41,881 bases of DNA from Auxenochlorella pyrenoidosa. Taxonomy: Eukaryota; Chlorophyta; Trebouxiophyceae; Chlorellales; Chlorellaceae. Below the pieces are notes generated by a model. It did no database searches. It saw only the letters and a program-made list of their open reading frames with translations, and had not been told where the DNA came from. Shown one piece after another: positions 1 through 11,084 of this stretch. Numbering within the stretch: position 1 is the first letter of the stretch; the number at the start of each line of letters is the position of its first letter. The stretch lies in assembly GCA_001430745.1 (NCBI GenBank), contig KQ481950.1, positions 1,043,646 to 1,085,526 on the forward strand. The letters run 5' to 3'. A program made the position numbers and the translations under genes.

Positions 1-2109
1 CCCCCCCTCCACTGCGCGACAAATCCTCGTCCGCGCTGTCCCCGGATCGGAGGTCGGCAATCTCAGAGGGGTGGGCGTCCTGGCCCAGCAGCATGCGCCA
101 GGTGGCGGCGTCGCACACGCCGCTCTCGGGGTAGCCGTTGCAGGCCTGCCACGCGCGCGACAGCATGGGGGCGGGAGCGCTCAAAAGAGAAGGCGGCATC
201 ACGGCCGCGGGCGGGCAGTCTGGCAGGCATTCGAGGTGGAGAAAGCGGGTGCAGGTTAGCAGCATGCAGTGGCCCGGCAGGCGGCGGTGCGAAGGGAGGC
301 AGACCTGGAAGGTCTTGAGCGCTGCCACGGTGCCGTCCCCAAAGCTCCACCACCGCTCATCGTCCTCTGCAGGCATCGGGTTGCACCCCACATGGTGGGT
401 GGTTGAAAACAGCGGGCTGGGCTGCCAGCCCAGCCAAGACAGGTGCCCCTGGAAGCAGAGGCACATGGAACCCAGGAGTCCGGGTTTGAAGACCTGCTGC
501 TGCTCCTGCTGCCCACCACCGCCGCCGCCGCTGCCGCCGCTGCTGCTGCTGCTGCTGCTGCTGTGCAGCTCACCCGACGGGTAGTAGCCCGCCCTGGTGA
601 GCGCGACATGCAGGGCGTGCACCTCGCGCCCGCCGTCGCCCTCGTGCAGCACCGGCCAGTCTGCGGGGGATCGTGGCAGGGGCAGGCATCCGGGGTCCTC
701 AGCCAGAGCGGTGCAAGACGGTGCAAGCGGACCGCCAGTCGGGTCACAGCCCGGCGGCACGCAAATTGCACTGCTCACGTAGCAGTTGCAATCAACCGGG
801 GGGACCTGCAGCGCGTGACGTGGCCAGGAGCTGGCAAGCAAGCGGGTTGAAGGGCGGGACCGGGGATTGACCAGCGCAGCCCTCGGCACCCCGTACCTTT
901 GTAAGACACGGCCTCTGCCACGGTGGCGCTGACCTCCAGGCGCTCGCTTACCACCTTGCCCCCCGCTGCAGGGGCCAGAACAAGAGGAGCGCTGCTTGTG
1001 CTGCTGGGAAATCGCATAGGCAAGCTTTACCGTTGCGTCGACAGCACTTGGACATGCAGCCATTCCACGCAAAGTTGTGCCAGTACGCATGCACGCTTGT
1101 GTGCAGTCCCAGCGCCCCCACCTGCCACCGTGTCTGTGACCGTCAGCCGCTGCGTGTCCTCCACGCCCCCGCCCGGCAGGGGCCGCACGGTTTCGCTGAG
1201 CGCCGCGGTGAACAGCTCGGCGTACGGCTTTGCCGCCGGCTGCTCCTGCTGCTGCTGCGTGGCTGCACTAGCACCGTCACTGCTGCTGGCGCCCTCAGGC
1301 GCAGCCGCTTTGCCAGCCAGCGCACTGAGTCCGGGCACGTTGAGCATCATGTCGGCGGTGAGGTCGCGGGAGGGCTTGGGGGCGAGCGACGGACCCAGCA
1401 GGCGCGCCCAGGTGGCGTCATCTGCGATGCCCGTCTCCGGCAGGCCCTCGCAGCACTGCAGGGAGGGCAGCGCAGATACAGCAGACTCAGTGCGCTGCGC
1501 CTGCCTGTCTGCCCGCTGTCTCCACGCCTGCTCGCATCGCCGAACCCTCCATGCGCCGCCATGTTTCCATCACAAAAGACAAGTGACGCCTCACCCGCAC
1601 GTGCTGCGCCCTGGCATTACAGCAAGCCCCACCTCCTGCCCACCAAACCCTCTGCTCTGCCCGAGCCTCTCGCAGCCGTCCCTGGCCCCTGCCCCACCTG
1701 CATGGTCATGAGCGCGCCCTGGGTGCTGTCCCCAAAGTAGAAGTCATCAATGTCCTCGTCCCCAGGGTAGTACCCAAGGTCCACCAGCCCGGTGTGCAGC
1801 TGCAGGGCAGGTGGGGGCGCCGGCGACGAGGGTAGGTGACCGGCGGCGTGGGCGGCGCACGCTGCAGGCGCGCCAGCAGCGGCAGACAACAGGCCCTCGG
1901 CGCCCTGAAGGTGACATGCGTAGAGGCGGCAGGCGGGGGGCAGCGCAGGCAGCGCGCCTGGTTGACCCAGAAGATGTCGTCGGCGCCCAGCGTGAGCGGC
2001 GGGGGTGGCCCCCGCGCCGCCGCCTCTGGAGCCGCTCGCTCCCGCTCATCTGCCGCTGGAGCTGCTGCCGCCGGCTCCTGTGCTGCCGCTGCTGCGGGTG
2101 GCTCCTCAG

Positions 2110-2153
<44 letters not shown>

Positions 2154-2888
2154 GTTGCGGGCTGCTGCGGTGGAGGCGGGGGAGCGGCTGCCGCGGGCTC
2201 GGGGGCAGCGGCACGGCGGCCCTGCAGCGAGTAGGTGGCGATGCCGGTGAGCACGTCTGTTGTGTCCACCGCTGCCACAGCTGCTGCCAGGTCGATTGCA
2301 TAGGCAGGCAGCTGGGATTCAGCGCCCTGGGGCCAGGCTGCAAGCGGGTTTACATCGCCGCTGCTGGCCTGGCTGCCGCCGCTGGCGGCGCCGTTGCCTG
2401 CAGCTGGGGTGCTGGGTGCGGCGGGCGAGCCAGCCCCAGCACCCGCCTTCATCGCGTCCACCACAGCCTTCACCTGCTCTGCAGGGCTCAGCGGGCTGCT
2501 GGCGGTGCTGCTGGCGGCGTCGGGCGCTGCCACGCCGGGCAGCGCGCCTGCGGGTGGCCTGCCGCCGATGGCTGCCTGCTGGCTGGCTGGCGAGAAGGCA
2601 GACGGGGCCGGGGGCATGGGCGGCAGGCCTGCGGCGGCCGCGCCACCCACGACGGGCCCGCCGCCAGCCGCCTGCGCGGCCCCCAGCTGTGCCATGACGT
2701 ACAGCAGCTGGGCACGGAGCTCAGCAGCCTCAGTGCGCAGCGCCGCCTCGGTGGCCTGCCATGCGCCGCGCTCGCGGTCAAAGCGCGCCAGGTCGGCGGC
2801 GTGCTGCTCCTGCAGCCGCTCGTACAGCTCGCTCTGCCGCTGCCACAGCTCGTACTCACGCTGCAGCAGGGCCTCGCTGAAGGGCAGG
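1..2888 (-). CDS. pTAC5-like plastid protein: coiled coil plus two peptidoglycan-binding-like domains (partial)
   Basis: Exons read right to left: 2888-1958, 1799-1698, 1455-1122, 965-897, 660-574, 366-305, and 145 to the window edge; phases agree throughout. The first exon has a heptad-like charged helix (starting LLQREYELWQRQ), an Ala/Pro/Gly linker and a Q14 tract. Two copies of a PG_binding_1-like fold follow. They align without gaps across their splice joins: VNQLHTGLVDLGYYP with HALHVALTRAGYYP, then FGDST with FGDGT, then DDATWARLLG with DAATWRMLLG. Coiled coil plus such domains resembles plastid-nucleoid protein pTAC5 (Arabidopsis At4g13670), which also has a DnaJ-type Cys-rich end; that part would lie beyond position 1. 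The intron at 1957-1800 must start with GC. The 5' exon(s) and transit peptide, expected within 2890-3300, were not resolved. Domain call is strong; the pTAC5 name is inference. Confidence 0.65.
540..563. repeat. (CTG)8 intronic microsatellite
   Basis: This short CTG run lies in the intron at 573-367 of the pTAC5-like gene. It could be misread as a Ser/Gly insert. Removing it through donor GTGAGC and an acceptor at 367 restores exact alignment of the second peptidoglycan-binding-like domain with the first, so it is intronic. Confidence 0.8.
2111..2152. repeat. (CTG)14 coding microsatellite
   Basis: Fourteen perfect CTG units on the plus strand read as CAG on the coding strand. They encode a run of about 14 Gln in the linker of the pTAC5-like protein. 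The run is uninterrupted, so length variation between strains is likely. Confidence 0.95.
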
Positions 2889-3660
2889 CTGCAAGGGGGG
2901 GAGCGGGTGGATGCACGGTGGCTGGACACGGATTGCATCACGCCAAGCGGGTCATACAAACGTGTGGACGTGTGGGTCAGCAGGCTGATGAGACTGGACA
3001 ACACACGCCAGCGCCGGGGTAAGGCAGGTGCACGAGGCAGCGTACAGCAATGGCAGGGTTGGCGGGACAGCGGCAGCAAGCAGGCGGGGCGGCAAGCAGC
3101 CAGGCGGCGAGTGGCAGCGGCGGCAACGCACCCAGCACCGCCTGCGCCATCTCTGCTCGATGCGAGCGTCTGCAGGTGTGCTCAAACGTATGCAGGTTAG
3201 TTTGCAGCTGTGCGAGCTGCAGCAAGGAGCCCAGGGTTTCGGAGCCGGCGCTGCAAGCTTCCACGCACCTTGTAGCGCCGTGCAAGCAACCCTCTTATAG
3301 CCGGCAGCGGTGAGAAACGGCTGAAAGCCAGCGGCCTTGCCGCAACAGGCCGCGCGTGCCCCCCATGGGCCACCAGGGCAGGATGGGCGGCGATCGCGAC
3401 CTGCACGCCAACCATGTGTATATGCACTGCATTACTAAATAGAGCTTGCCGATTTTGGGCCAGGTCGAGCCCGCCTGCTGCGCCTGCTACCAATTGGACT
3501 GGACTTCTGCTCAAACTGGAAGCAAAACTGCGGATCACGACCTCAAAGCTCTGGATCTGTCCTTGCACGCCGCTGCCAGCAACTCCAGCGCCTCCGCAAC
3601 CACCGCGTCCAGGGCCCCAGCAAGCGCCTGGTCGGCAGAACAAGGAAGCTCCCAGCAAGG
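2889..3660. other. Divergent 5' region between pTAC5-like gene and PRA1 gene
   Basis: The stretch should hold the unresolved first exon(s) of the minus-strand pTAC5-like gene, the 5' leader of the plus-strand PRA1 gene and both promoters. A minus-strand ATG opening MAQAVLGALPPLP (start near 3150) is one candidate hydrophobic/targeting N-terminus, but its splice to 2888 could not be confirmed. No core promoter element stands out. Confidence 0.4.
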
Positions 3661-5069
3661 ATGGCTGAAACGCAGACAGCAGACGGCTCCGCAGAGCTGG
3701 TGGCCACTCGGGCCAACATCGTTATGGGCTTTGCCTCCAAGCTGAAGGACAACGCAGCACAGAGCTTCAAGGAGGTGCGAAGCGCTTCAAGCACGGCGCC
3801 AGGCTGCTGGACCAGTCAACTGCCGTAGCACCGCCCGGTGCTGCCGCCGGCAGCAGCGCTCCTGCTGCCGCACGGCCCAAGTCTTTGCCATCGCTGCGTC
3901 TGCTGCCCACCTCCTGCCTGCAGGCCAAGCCATGGGCAGAGGTGTTCGATCGCACAGCATTCGCAAAGCCTGCAGGCATGGCTGAGGTGCGCAGGCCACG
4001 TCATGGAGCTTGGACCGCTGTGTGACCCATCCGATTGCCAGTCTCCTGTTGCCCTCACCCGCACTTGGCCCCCCCCCACGATGCGTATCTCTGCACCCGC
4101 TGCATCACACACAGCAGCCTACAGCTGCAGGCATGCGTGCGCTCGCTGCAGCCGTGCCCTTGGCACGCCAACCCCCGCGCTCGCCTGCTGCTCTGCAGGC
4201 CACCGGGCGGCTGCGCAAGAATGTGGCCTACTTCAAGGTCAACTATGGGATCGTTGCAGTGGGCACCACCGCGATGGTCATGGTGAGAGGCGGCAGCCTG
4301 CGGCAGCCGCCCGCGATGCCGCCGGGCGCTGGTGCGTGCGGTCATGCTTCAGTCCCGCTGCAATCAGCCCGCCCTAGACAGCTGTTGGCCCCTCCCTGCC
4401 CTGCCCTGCAGTTCATGAACCCGTGGTCGCTGATCGTGCTGGCCGTGCTGGCGCTGGTGTGGGGCTACTCGTACATTGTGCGCACCACTCCCTTTGTCAT
4501 GGGCGGCCGCGAGCTCAGGTCCGCAGCCGGGCGCGCACGGGGCAGGGATGCGCGTGCTGCTGAGGGGCCTGGCGCTAGGAGGGGCACCAACTCTGCTTGC
4601 CTGCAGTGTGCATGCTGCAGGCCTGCAACAACAGCAGGTCTAGCAAGGGCATGGCAAGGATGCGCCTGCTGCCTGCCCGGCGCGCGCATGCTGCCTGCGG
4701 CCACCAGCCCCGCCCTGTTCTGCCTGCCCGCCCGCAGCGACCGCGAGAAGTTCCTGGCGCTGAGCGGCTTCTCCCTGGTGGTCATCTTCTTCCTCACCTC
4801 GGTGGGGTCCACCCTCTTCTACGCGCTTGGCCTCTCCATGCTGCTCATAGGTGAGGGGGCTGTGCCACGCCCGCCGTCCGCGCAGGCGTTGGTAGGTAGT
4901 AGCTACCCCACGCCTCGGCCAGCCCCCTGCACTCGCTGCCCTCCCCCTCGGCCACAGCCGCTTTCGCAGGCCCCCAGCTGCTTGAATGATCCCTTGAACC
5001 TCCGCCGGCCCTCCCAGCCCTGGCTTCACGCCCCGCAACCCACCCCACCCAACCCCACACCCTCACACA

Positions 5070-5107
<38 letters not shown>

Positions 5108-5283
5108 ACCCCCACCCAACCCCCACCCCCACCCCCTCCCTCCCCCCAGGCGCGCACGCCGCCCTGCGGGTGCCCGACGACCTCTTCCTGGATGAGGCGC
5201 CAGAGCAGCAGGGCACCGGCTTCCTCTCGCTTCTCACCGGCGGCAGCAAGCCGGTGGCAGCGGTGGTGGCCAATGCGGTGTGA
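3661..5283 (+). CDS. PRA1 family protein (prenylated Rab acceptor)
   Basis: PRA1 proteins are small membrane proteins of the ER, Golgi and endosomes that bind prenylated Rab GTPases in vesicle traffic. Six exons: 3661-3774, 3924-3986, 4199-4282, 4412-4518, 4738-4850, 5150-5283, giving 204 codons plus TGA. The splice junctions rebuild the family core: AKPWAEVFDRTAFAKPAG, then ATGRLRKNVAYFKVNY, then the first hydrophobic pair starting FMNPWSLIVLAVLALVWGY, a short loop with SDREKFLALSG, and the second pair VVIFFLTSVGSTLFYALG. The tail reads HAALRVPDDLFLDE, close to the usual family C-terminus. Length is typical of PRA1 proteins. Every junction is GT-AG. Intron 5 holds a CA microsatellite and a long C-rich acceptor tract. 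A TGTAA motif lies at 5584-5588. Confidence 0.93.
5074..5106. repeat. (CA)16 microsatellite in PRA1 intron 5
   Basis: A CA dinucleotide run is followed directly by a CCCCACCC-rich tract that reaches the acceptor at 5149. It lies wholly within the intron. Confidence 0.95.
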
Positions 5284-6576
5284 GGGCTGCGCTAATGCAG
5301 ATGCGGCGCAGCGGGCTGCACTCTGCTGAGGCAGAGTTTGCGCGGTCGCAGAGTGGCAGCGCCGTGTGCCATGCCCGGCTTGCTGACGTCTTCTCGCGCG
5401 CTTGTCTGTTCTATGCCATTCCCGGCGCTTGCGCGGCCAGCTGGCAGCACCGGGCCGGCCCATGCTGACAACTCCTGTGTCCTGACCTTGATGTACCTAC
5501 CACTGCTCGCACTCCCAACGTCCGAGGCCTTCGACTGCTCCGCTCTGTCGCCAGCCGCTCCTGTTTCCTTTTTCCTCTGCTGCTGTAACAACCTGCTGGG
5601 CTTTTCACCAATGCTGAGGTCAAGTTAGAGGGGTGCCTGTGACTGTGATGCCTTGGCTTGCACAGCCAGACTGAATGGCGCATCTTTTGATACCCTGGTA
5701 ACAAGAATTGATGGCGGTGAGGCCGTGACCCCAGCAGAGGCACAAGGAGAACCCTCTGCGTGCTGGGCGCGCTGCACCAGCCCGTCCTGCTGCCGTGGAT
5801 GGGCTCGAAATCCAAGCTCAAGGCCTCGAACAACCAGGTGGCAGCACGTTCGCTCACTACTCTGGCCACAACAAGGAGCGGCATGTCATGGAGCTGCCTC
5901 CCCACACCATCGCCGGCAGTACAGATGCAGGTAGTATGGGGAGGGGCTGCGCGCTGCTCAGGTGCTGGGACAGAAGAGACGCACTCAAATGCGCCCTGGC
6001 AGCAAGCACCCCTGCTATGCCGCGCGGCCTGTCTGTCCTTGGAAGCACTGGCTAGTGGCCACAGGGAGCGGCGGTAATGCCTGTGCCGATGGCGAAGACC
6101 AATGGCCATGGCACAGACAGGCTTGAATGTGCATCGCCCCATCAGCAGATGGCATGGTTGGCTGTGCACAGCTGAGGCAGGGCCCTTTGGGGGCTGCAAA
6201 AAATGGGAGCGGCTCAACCACCCGCAATTGAGATCTTCTTACGGATGCAGGAGGGCGGGGAGGTTGCATGCCTGCAGGAAAGCAGAGCTCTCGAGGCGCG
6301 TGTGTGCATGCTGCGCGGCACAGCAGGGCGGCAGCGGGTCGGGCGCTCCTCAGGCCTAACCCGTCCTGGCTGTGAGCCCTGCCGTTCGACTGGATTAGGC
6401 TTCGGCAGAATGGCAGGCACATCGGACGCTGCCCGCTTGAACGCGTCACCGCTTCCTCAAGCGTCCTCTGCAGGTGCCTGGCCATGCCTCGGCCTATGAC
6501 AGCAGGCTGCCTTCTCCAGTGCCTGCACATGCGTGGGGCCGTGTGGCCATCCGTGCCTAGAGCGGTTGTCTTTTAG
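5284..6576. other. PRA1 3' UTR, repeat copy B, and unresolved 5' part of the next gene
   Basis: After the PRA1 stop there is a TGTAA at 5584-5588. Positions 5590-5880 carry a degenerate copy of sequence seen again at 8380-8640 and 10145-10205. From 5900 to 6576 I see no convincing exon, although the membrane protein that follows must have a start codon somewhere here, because its first recognised exon has no in-frame ATG. Confidence 0.5.
5590..5880 (-). pseudogene. Degenerate copy B of the 8.3-10.3 kb minus-strand gene
   Basis: Read on the minus strand, 5807-5870 resembles 10145-10205: TWLFEALSLDFEPIHGSR against AWLLEAASLLFGPIIGSR. Immediately afterwards 5600-5780 resembles 8390-8640, including shared blocks around CAGCACGCAGAGGGT/CAGCACCCAGAGGGT and TTCAGTCTGGCTG/TTCAGCCTGGCTG. 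About 1.5 kb that separates these two parts in copy A is missing here. The copy is therefore truncated and probably non-functional. Mutual similarity is visible by eye but interrupted by indels. Confidence 0.5.
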
Positions 6577-7892
6577 GCCGTGTTGCCACTCGAAGCTCCT
6601 AACCTCGTTGTCTTCTCCCTGGCACGCATCCTCGGCCGAACTGGAAGGCTGGATTCACCGTGTGCAGCTGACAAGTCTCTTCGCTGCACTCATCGCTGTG
6701 TGCACCAGCGTGCGTCTCTTCGACGGGTCCCCTGCAGCGGTGTTCGTTGTCACTGTCGCTGCAAGCATCTGCGCGCCTCTCATCCAGGAGGCGCTGCTGC
6801 ACGCGGAGGGCTATCCAGCATTGCAAGCGCTGGCCTGCACCGTCTTGCTGGTCTGCGCGCTGGTGGCGGCGCTGACCCGGTCCATTGTCGGCGCATACGC
6901 AGCCGTTGCGAGCGTGCCCGCGGTGGCAGCAGGTGAACATGGGGGCACTGCATGCAGGAGCATTGATAATTGAACTTTGAGCCGCAGCCGCATCCGAGCA
7001 GCTGCCGCAGCGGATGCTCGCTGTCCAGGATCATGACAGTGGGGTTACTCTGGTAGACCGCAGCATCCCCACAGGCATCACAAGCACCTGTTCATACAGA
7101 ACCACAAACACCATGCTGCAGTGGTGGCCTGTGCCTGCACGCCCGACAACGACAAGAGGCCGGCCAGGGCGGGCAGCCCGGCAGGCACGTCTGGCGCGGG
7201 CAGCCCCGACGCCAGCCCACCAGATACACCCCGCTCTGTGCTGCTGGCGAAGAGTGCGGTGTGCAGCCTCCTGACATACACCATTGCTGCATTGTTTGCA
7301 CGCTTCTCTACCGACCCGAATGTCTACTGCTACTGCCTGACCGCTGGTACGCTGCTCGCCGCGTGGCTAGGCATGTACTGCCCCGACAAGCTGCTCTCCA
7401 TGCTGGCGTACTCGGTGCTGCCGGGGCCTGTTTTCGAGATTGTGAAGACGCGCGGCATTCTGGCAGGTGCTGGCAGGGGGCATGTCAGCGTGGGTGGTTT
7501 GAGTGGATGCCAGCTCGCCCTTGCCTGCTCTGCATGCTTGGATGTGGCTGCATCTTTAAACTCTGCACCTCCCTGGAGGACTTGCAGGTCTTCCCTGCCT
7601 GAAGGGCCCCGCTCGTCGCTCCTCCACGTGTTGCAGGTGCTCTGCTGCCGGACTCTTGGGTGCCGGCTGCCTGGGAAGCCGCCCGATGGTGCTTCCGTGG
7701 TGCAGGTGCGCTTCTGCCACAGGGGCGTGTCAGGCTTCGCATGGCTTAAGCCCCAAGCCTGCAGGCTGGGCAAGCATCAGCTGGTGCTGCAGGCCAGGAA
7801 CAAGTCCGGGCCAGCTGGGGCTTGTCACTCCGGGGAGCATGCGACTTCCCTGGGTCTACTCTGCTCTGCTCATGCAGCCCTTGCGCTTCTGA
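6577..7892 (+). CDS. Uncharacterised multi-span membrane protein (5' end unresolved)
   Basis: I do not recognise the family. Four exons fit in phase: about 6577-6931, 7122-7466, 7638 to about 7704, and 7767-7892 (TGA). Exon 1 has three hydrophobic stretches (LFAALIAVCTSVRLF, AVFVVTVAASICAPL, TVLLVCALVAALT). Exon 2 starts with a hydrophilic Pro/Ser/Gly stretch and adds two more hydrophobic segments (VCSLLTYTIAALFARF and TAGTLLAAWLGMYC). The end reads GSMRLPWVYSALLMQPLRF. All three joins are phase 1 with GT-AG borders, which supports one gene. Exon 1 lacks an in-frame ATG, so at least one upstream exon is missing; the TTTTAG acceptor at 6576 is the best guess for its left border. A TGTAA at 8373-8377 gives a 3' UTR of about 480 bases. 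Confidence 0.55.
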
Positions 7893-8400
7893 TCCTGATC
7901 GTGCATCAAGCCTCCGTTGTCAACCGGCGTGGCGGTGGCACCACACCTGCCGCCGGGCCCGCCACCGCCTCTTGAGCAGCCTTTCGCATTGTCGCGGTGG
8001 TGCGAGCTGGTGCTGTCCTAGCACTGATGTGTTCGCCATGCCTATTTGGTAGGGAGTGACAGGTGCACCAGACTTAACAGTCGGCAACGGGGGTGGGCAG
8101 ATTAAGAGTGCCTGCTCGTCTCCCTGGCATCTTGTTTGCGCTCAGCTTCTCTGCTCCTTATTTGCTCCTCCTCCGAGAACCCATGCCTTTGTGCAATGAG
8201 TGCAAGCTATGTGAAAATATTGCAGGAGGAGGAAAAGTAAACTGCGCCTTGTCTGCCTTGAGCCCCCCTCAACCCTCAACTGCCCCTTCCGCCCGAGGCT
8301 CTGCATATAGATTTCTCGCCTCAAATCTCTTACATTGTTAGCAGCGGCTGCTGTTCCCTCATTTCGACTCTTTGTAATTGCCTGCTCTGCTCTTCATCAA
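7893..8400. other. Interleaved 3' ends of two convergent genes
   Basis: The stretch has no credible exon. It holds TTACA at 8330-8334 (TGTAA on the minus strand, for the gene to the right) and TGTAA at 8373-8377 (plus strand, for the membrane protein). The two transcripts would overlap by about 40 bases if both signals are used. Confidence 0.5.
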
Positions 8401-10340
8401 TGTTGAGTTATGAAGGTTGATAAGCTCAGCTGTTGGAGGGGTGTGATGGTAATGCTTTGGTCGGCGCAGCCAGGCTGAATGGGCGCAGCTCACGGATATA
8501 TGTGACCCGTTGAATGATGCATGAGCTGTGCAGTGGGCTTGCCCTCCAGGTGATGGCCCTGCCCCCAGCCGAGGCACCCGAGGACCCTCTGGGTGCTGGG
8601 CGATCTCTGCCAGCCATGGGGTCATGACATGCAGAGCCGCATCTGCAGTGCAGGCAGGAGGGAAGCCAAGCAATGATGCACAAGAGGCAAGGGCCTAAGA
8701 AAGTATAGGACATGGCAGGGGGAATCGGGCAACGGGCCCTGGCGCAGGCAATGCAAAATGTACATGGCAGCCATGCAGGGGTTCCCAAGTTCACAGAGGC
8801 AGGGTTTTCGTGGGCACCATGCCAGCAAAAGGTCGCAACCATTTCCCAACAACATGAGTAACTGTGCCCAGGTGATGTATGTCAGCCCACACTGGCCGGG
8901 CTCGGCCCCTCATTCCTCACGCTGCTGTGGCTGTTCTCTGGCTCGGTGGGATGCGTTGCCAGCTCGGCTGCCACGTTCAGTGAATCTGGGCGATGGTTGT
9001 GCTCCGCAATCGCCACCCTGCAGCAGGTGCAGCGGTTGGAGGTGCGGGAGGGGGAGCGGGACACTCGGGCAGCGAGGAACAGCCAGCTGAGGCAGGCCTG
9101 CGCATGGCAGGTTGCGCAGGTGGGGATCAGGTCGCAGGCTCGCCCTTGCCCTGCCGCCCCGGCCGCCTCTCGAGTCAGGGGCTGCCGACAATGTGCCTGC
9201 CTGCTTGCCTGGCTTGAGGTGACGCACCACAGCAGCTGCTGCACCCTAGCAGTGTGCATCGTGCACTGCTAGTTTTAGGCGCAGTTCCTGCTCCAAGCTC
9301 AAGTACTGCGCAAGGCACGTGGCAAGGCGAAAGGCAACAGCATCGATGAATGAAGCACATCATGGCTGGTCACATCAGCTGCAGAGGGCGCAGGCACCAG
9401 CCAAGCGGCGCACATTGTGCCACCATGCGGTGAGCACGGGGCCGGGCGAGCACTTCCCACCCCGCGCCTGCTGCACAGCACACCCAGGCCAACGCACATG
9501 GTCGAGGTCGCCTTGACAGCGTGAGCAGCGGTCCACACTTGGTGGCATCTCCTCTGGCACGCCCTCTGGCAGCTGCAGCTCAAAGGGCGGCGCCGGCATC
9601 GGCGGGTCCGGATCCCCCTGCTCTGCTGCCTGCAGCTGCTCGTGGGTGCCATTTGCAAAGGCTTTGTGCCACGAAGCCAATGCCTTGCAAGAGGCTGCCA
9701 CTCGCTGGCCACGCGCAGGCAGTCGGCGCAGCACTTTGCCAGCGGGGGCTCCAGGCACATGTGCCGCTTCGTGTGGTACTGCCGATGCAGAAACTGCACA
9801 TGCCAGGAGCAGCAACGTGAGGCAATGCTATTGATAAGCCAAAGCATGGAGGTGGACGACATACTCTGGTCACGGCAGGAGGCAAAGGGCTGGCAGGGAC
9901 AGCAGGTCGGCGAGCAGGGTCGGCGGCGCTCCGGCCACCTCTGTCGCACATCCCCCCTTGAGCGTCGGCCAGCGCTCAGGTGGCCCCCCGCCCTATGTTC
10001 ACCTCGGTGCGCTCAACTGTGAGTTGAAGCATCCTTTTGGTGAGCTGCAGGAGTCGCGCCTCGTCGCGCTGCCCCGCGGGCTTGCTCAGTTCATCGTTCC
10101 TCAGCTTGGCAGTGTCGAACAACGCGTCGACATGCGCCCTGCTGCCGATGATGGGTCCGAAGAGCAAGCTCGCCGCCTCCAGCAGCCAGGCGCCAGCCCG
10201 TTCAAAGAAACTAGCATCGGGCGGCGTGATCACAAGCATGTCAACCTCGAAGGTGTTACGCTGGGGTGGCGCACCTCGAAAGCAAGATCCAGCGCAGAGC
10301 CGCTGCTGCGTCGGTGCGCTGTGGTGCAGCACCCCCATGC
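8330..10340 (-). CDS. Poorly resolved Cys-rich gene, copy A (possibly decaying)
   Basis: The clearest exon-like block, 10290-10000, reads TFEVDMLVITPPDASFFERAG, then AWLLEAASLLFGPIIGSRAHVD, then LLQLTKRMLQLTVERTE before a possible GTGAAC donor. A second block after an acceptor near 9795 reads FLHRQYHTKRHMCLEPPL, then AKCCADCLRVASEW. From about 9715 the likely coding frame changes (SWHKAFANGTHEQLQ, then PFELQLPEGVPEEMPP and RCSRCQGDLDH). This suggests an unrecognised intron, a frameshift or decay. CxxC pairs hint at zinc binding, but I recognise no family. Further left no exon is secure. TTACA at 8330-8334 could be its poly(A) signal. Part of the gene recurs at 5590-5880. Confidence 0.35.
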
Positions 10341-11084
10341 CTTGCCTTCATCCAAGATAGCCGTGCCTCGTACTTTGCTGCAAATGTAATGACACGAGAA
10401 AATATTCCAACTTTTGTGGAAGCATCAGTCGAGTATCCCACCATCCATCTCCCCGTGCATGGGCCTCCCGCTCATGCCACCCGTGCATTCAGCCCTTCAA
10501 TCATTGAATCCCTCCGCGCCTTCACCCCGACAGCCCATCACTCCATCGGTTTTCGAGCGTGCTCTGTGGGTTTTACACCAGCTAGCAAGACAAGTTGTCG
10601 ACAATATTGGAAGGCATTGGTGAAGGAATGCGTGAGCGAAAGAATTTCAGGGAAAAAATGGGAAATGTGGCAAGTGTGGTGTGAGGAAAGCTGTGAATCT
10701 CAATCCGAACAAAAAAACTGCTCTGGAAGTGCATTGGACAATCATCAAGACGCTGAGGAACAGACAGCTCAAGCAGCAAATCTGTGTCCCACAATGAGAC
10801 TGCAGGTGGTGTGTACGCTGCAGGTGTGGGAGTGTTGAGAGCAATGGGCCAGGTAGAGGGGCAAGCTGGGAGCCGAGGCTTGGCCGCAGTCAGTGGCACG
10901 ATAGAAAGCACAGATTCGGGATTGCAACAAGTGTCGGTCACGCATATGGCTTGCCGTGGGTGCTGGCCGACCACAAGGGGCAGAGGAGGCGTGGTCGGTT
11001 GTGAGCAGCTGTAGAAGGGGGGAGTGTGAACAGATTTGGAGAGAGGAGGGGCATTGTTGTCTGGCCAGAGTGGAGTGCATCAGC
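10341..11084. other. 3' flank of the M43 gene, locally AT-richer
   Basis: No supported exon lies here. Sequence around 10370-10780 is clearly less GC-rich than its surroundings. TTACA at 10573-10577 is a TGTAA on the minus strand and could end the M43 protease transcript, giving a 3' UTR of about 510 bases. The upstream end of copy A should also fall here. Confidence 0.4.

Noticed and set aside
443..600. Ser/Gly-rich insert in the second peptidoglycan-binding-like domain
   Set aside because: A GTGAGC donor at 573 and a good acceptor at 367 remove it and restore exact alignment to the first domain.
2101..2160. CRISPR or tandem gene repeat
   Set aside because: Simple CTG microsatellite; no spacers, and the host is a eukaryote.
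1..2888. Peptidoglycan hydrolase
   Set aside because: Only the binding-type fold is seen; no amidase, lysozyme or peptidase motif is present.
5590..8640. LTR retrotransposon flanked by its terminal repeats
   Set aside because: The two copies are strongly diverged, lack TG/CA ends and target-site duplication, and enclose no reverse transcriptase or integrase.
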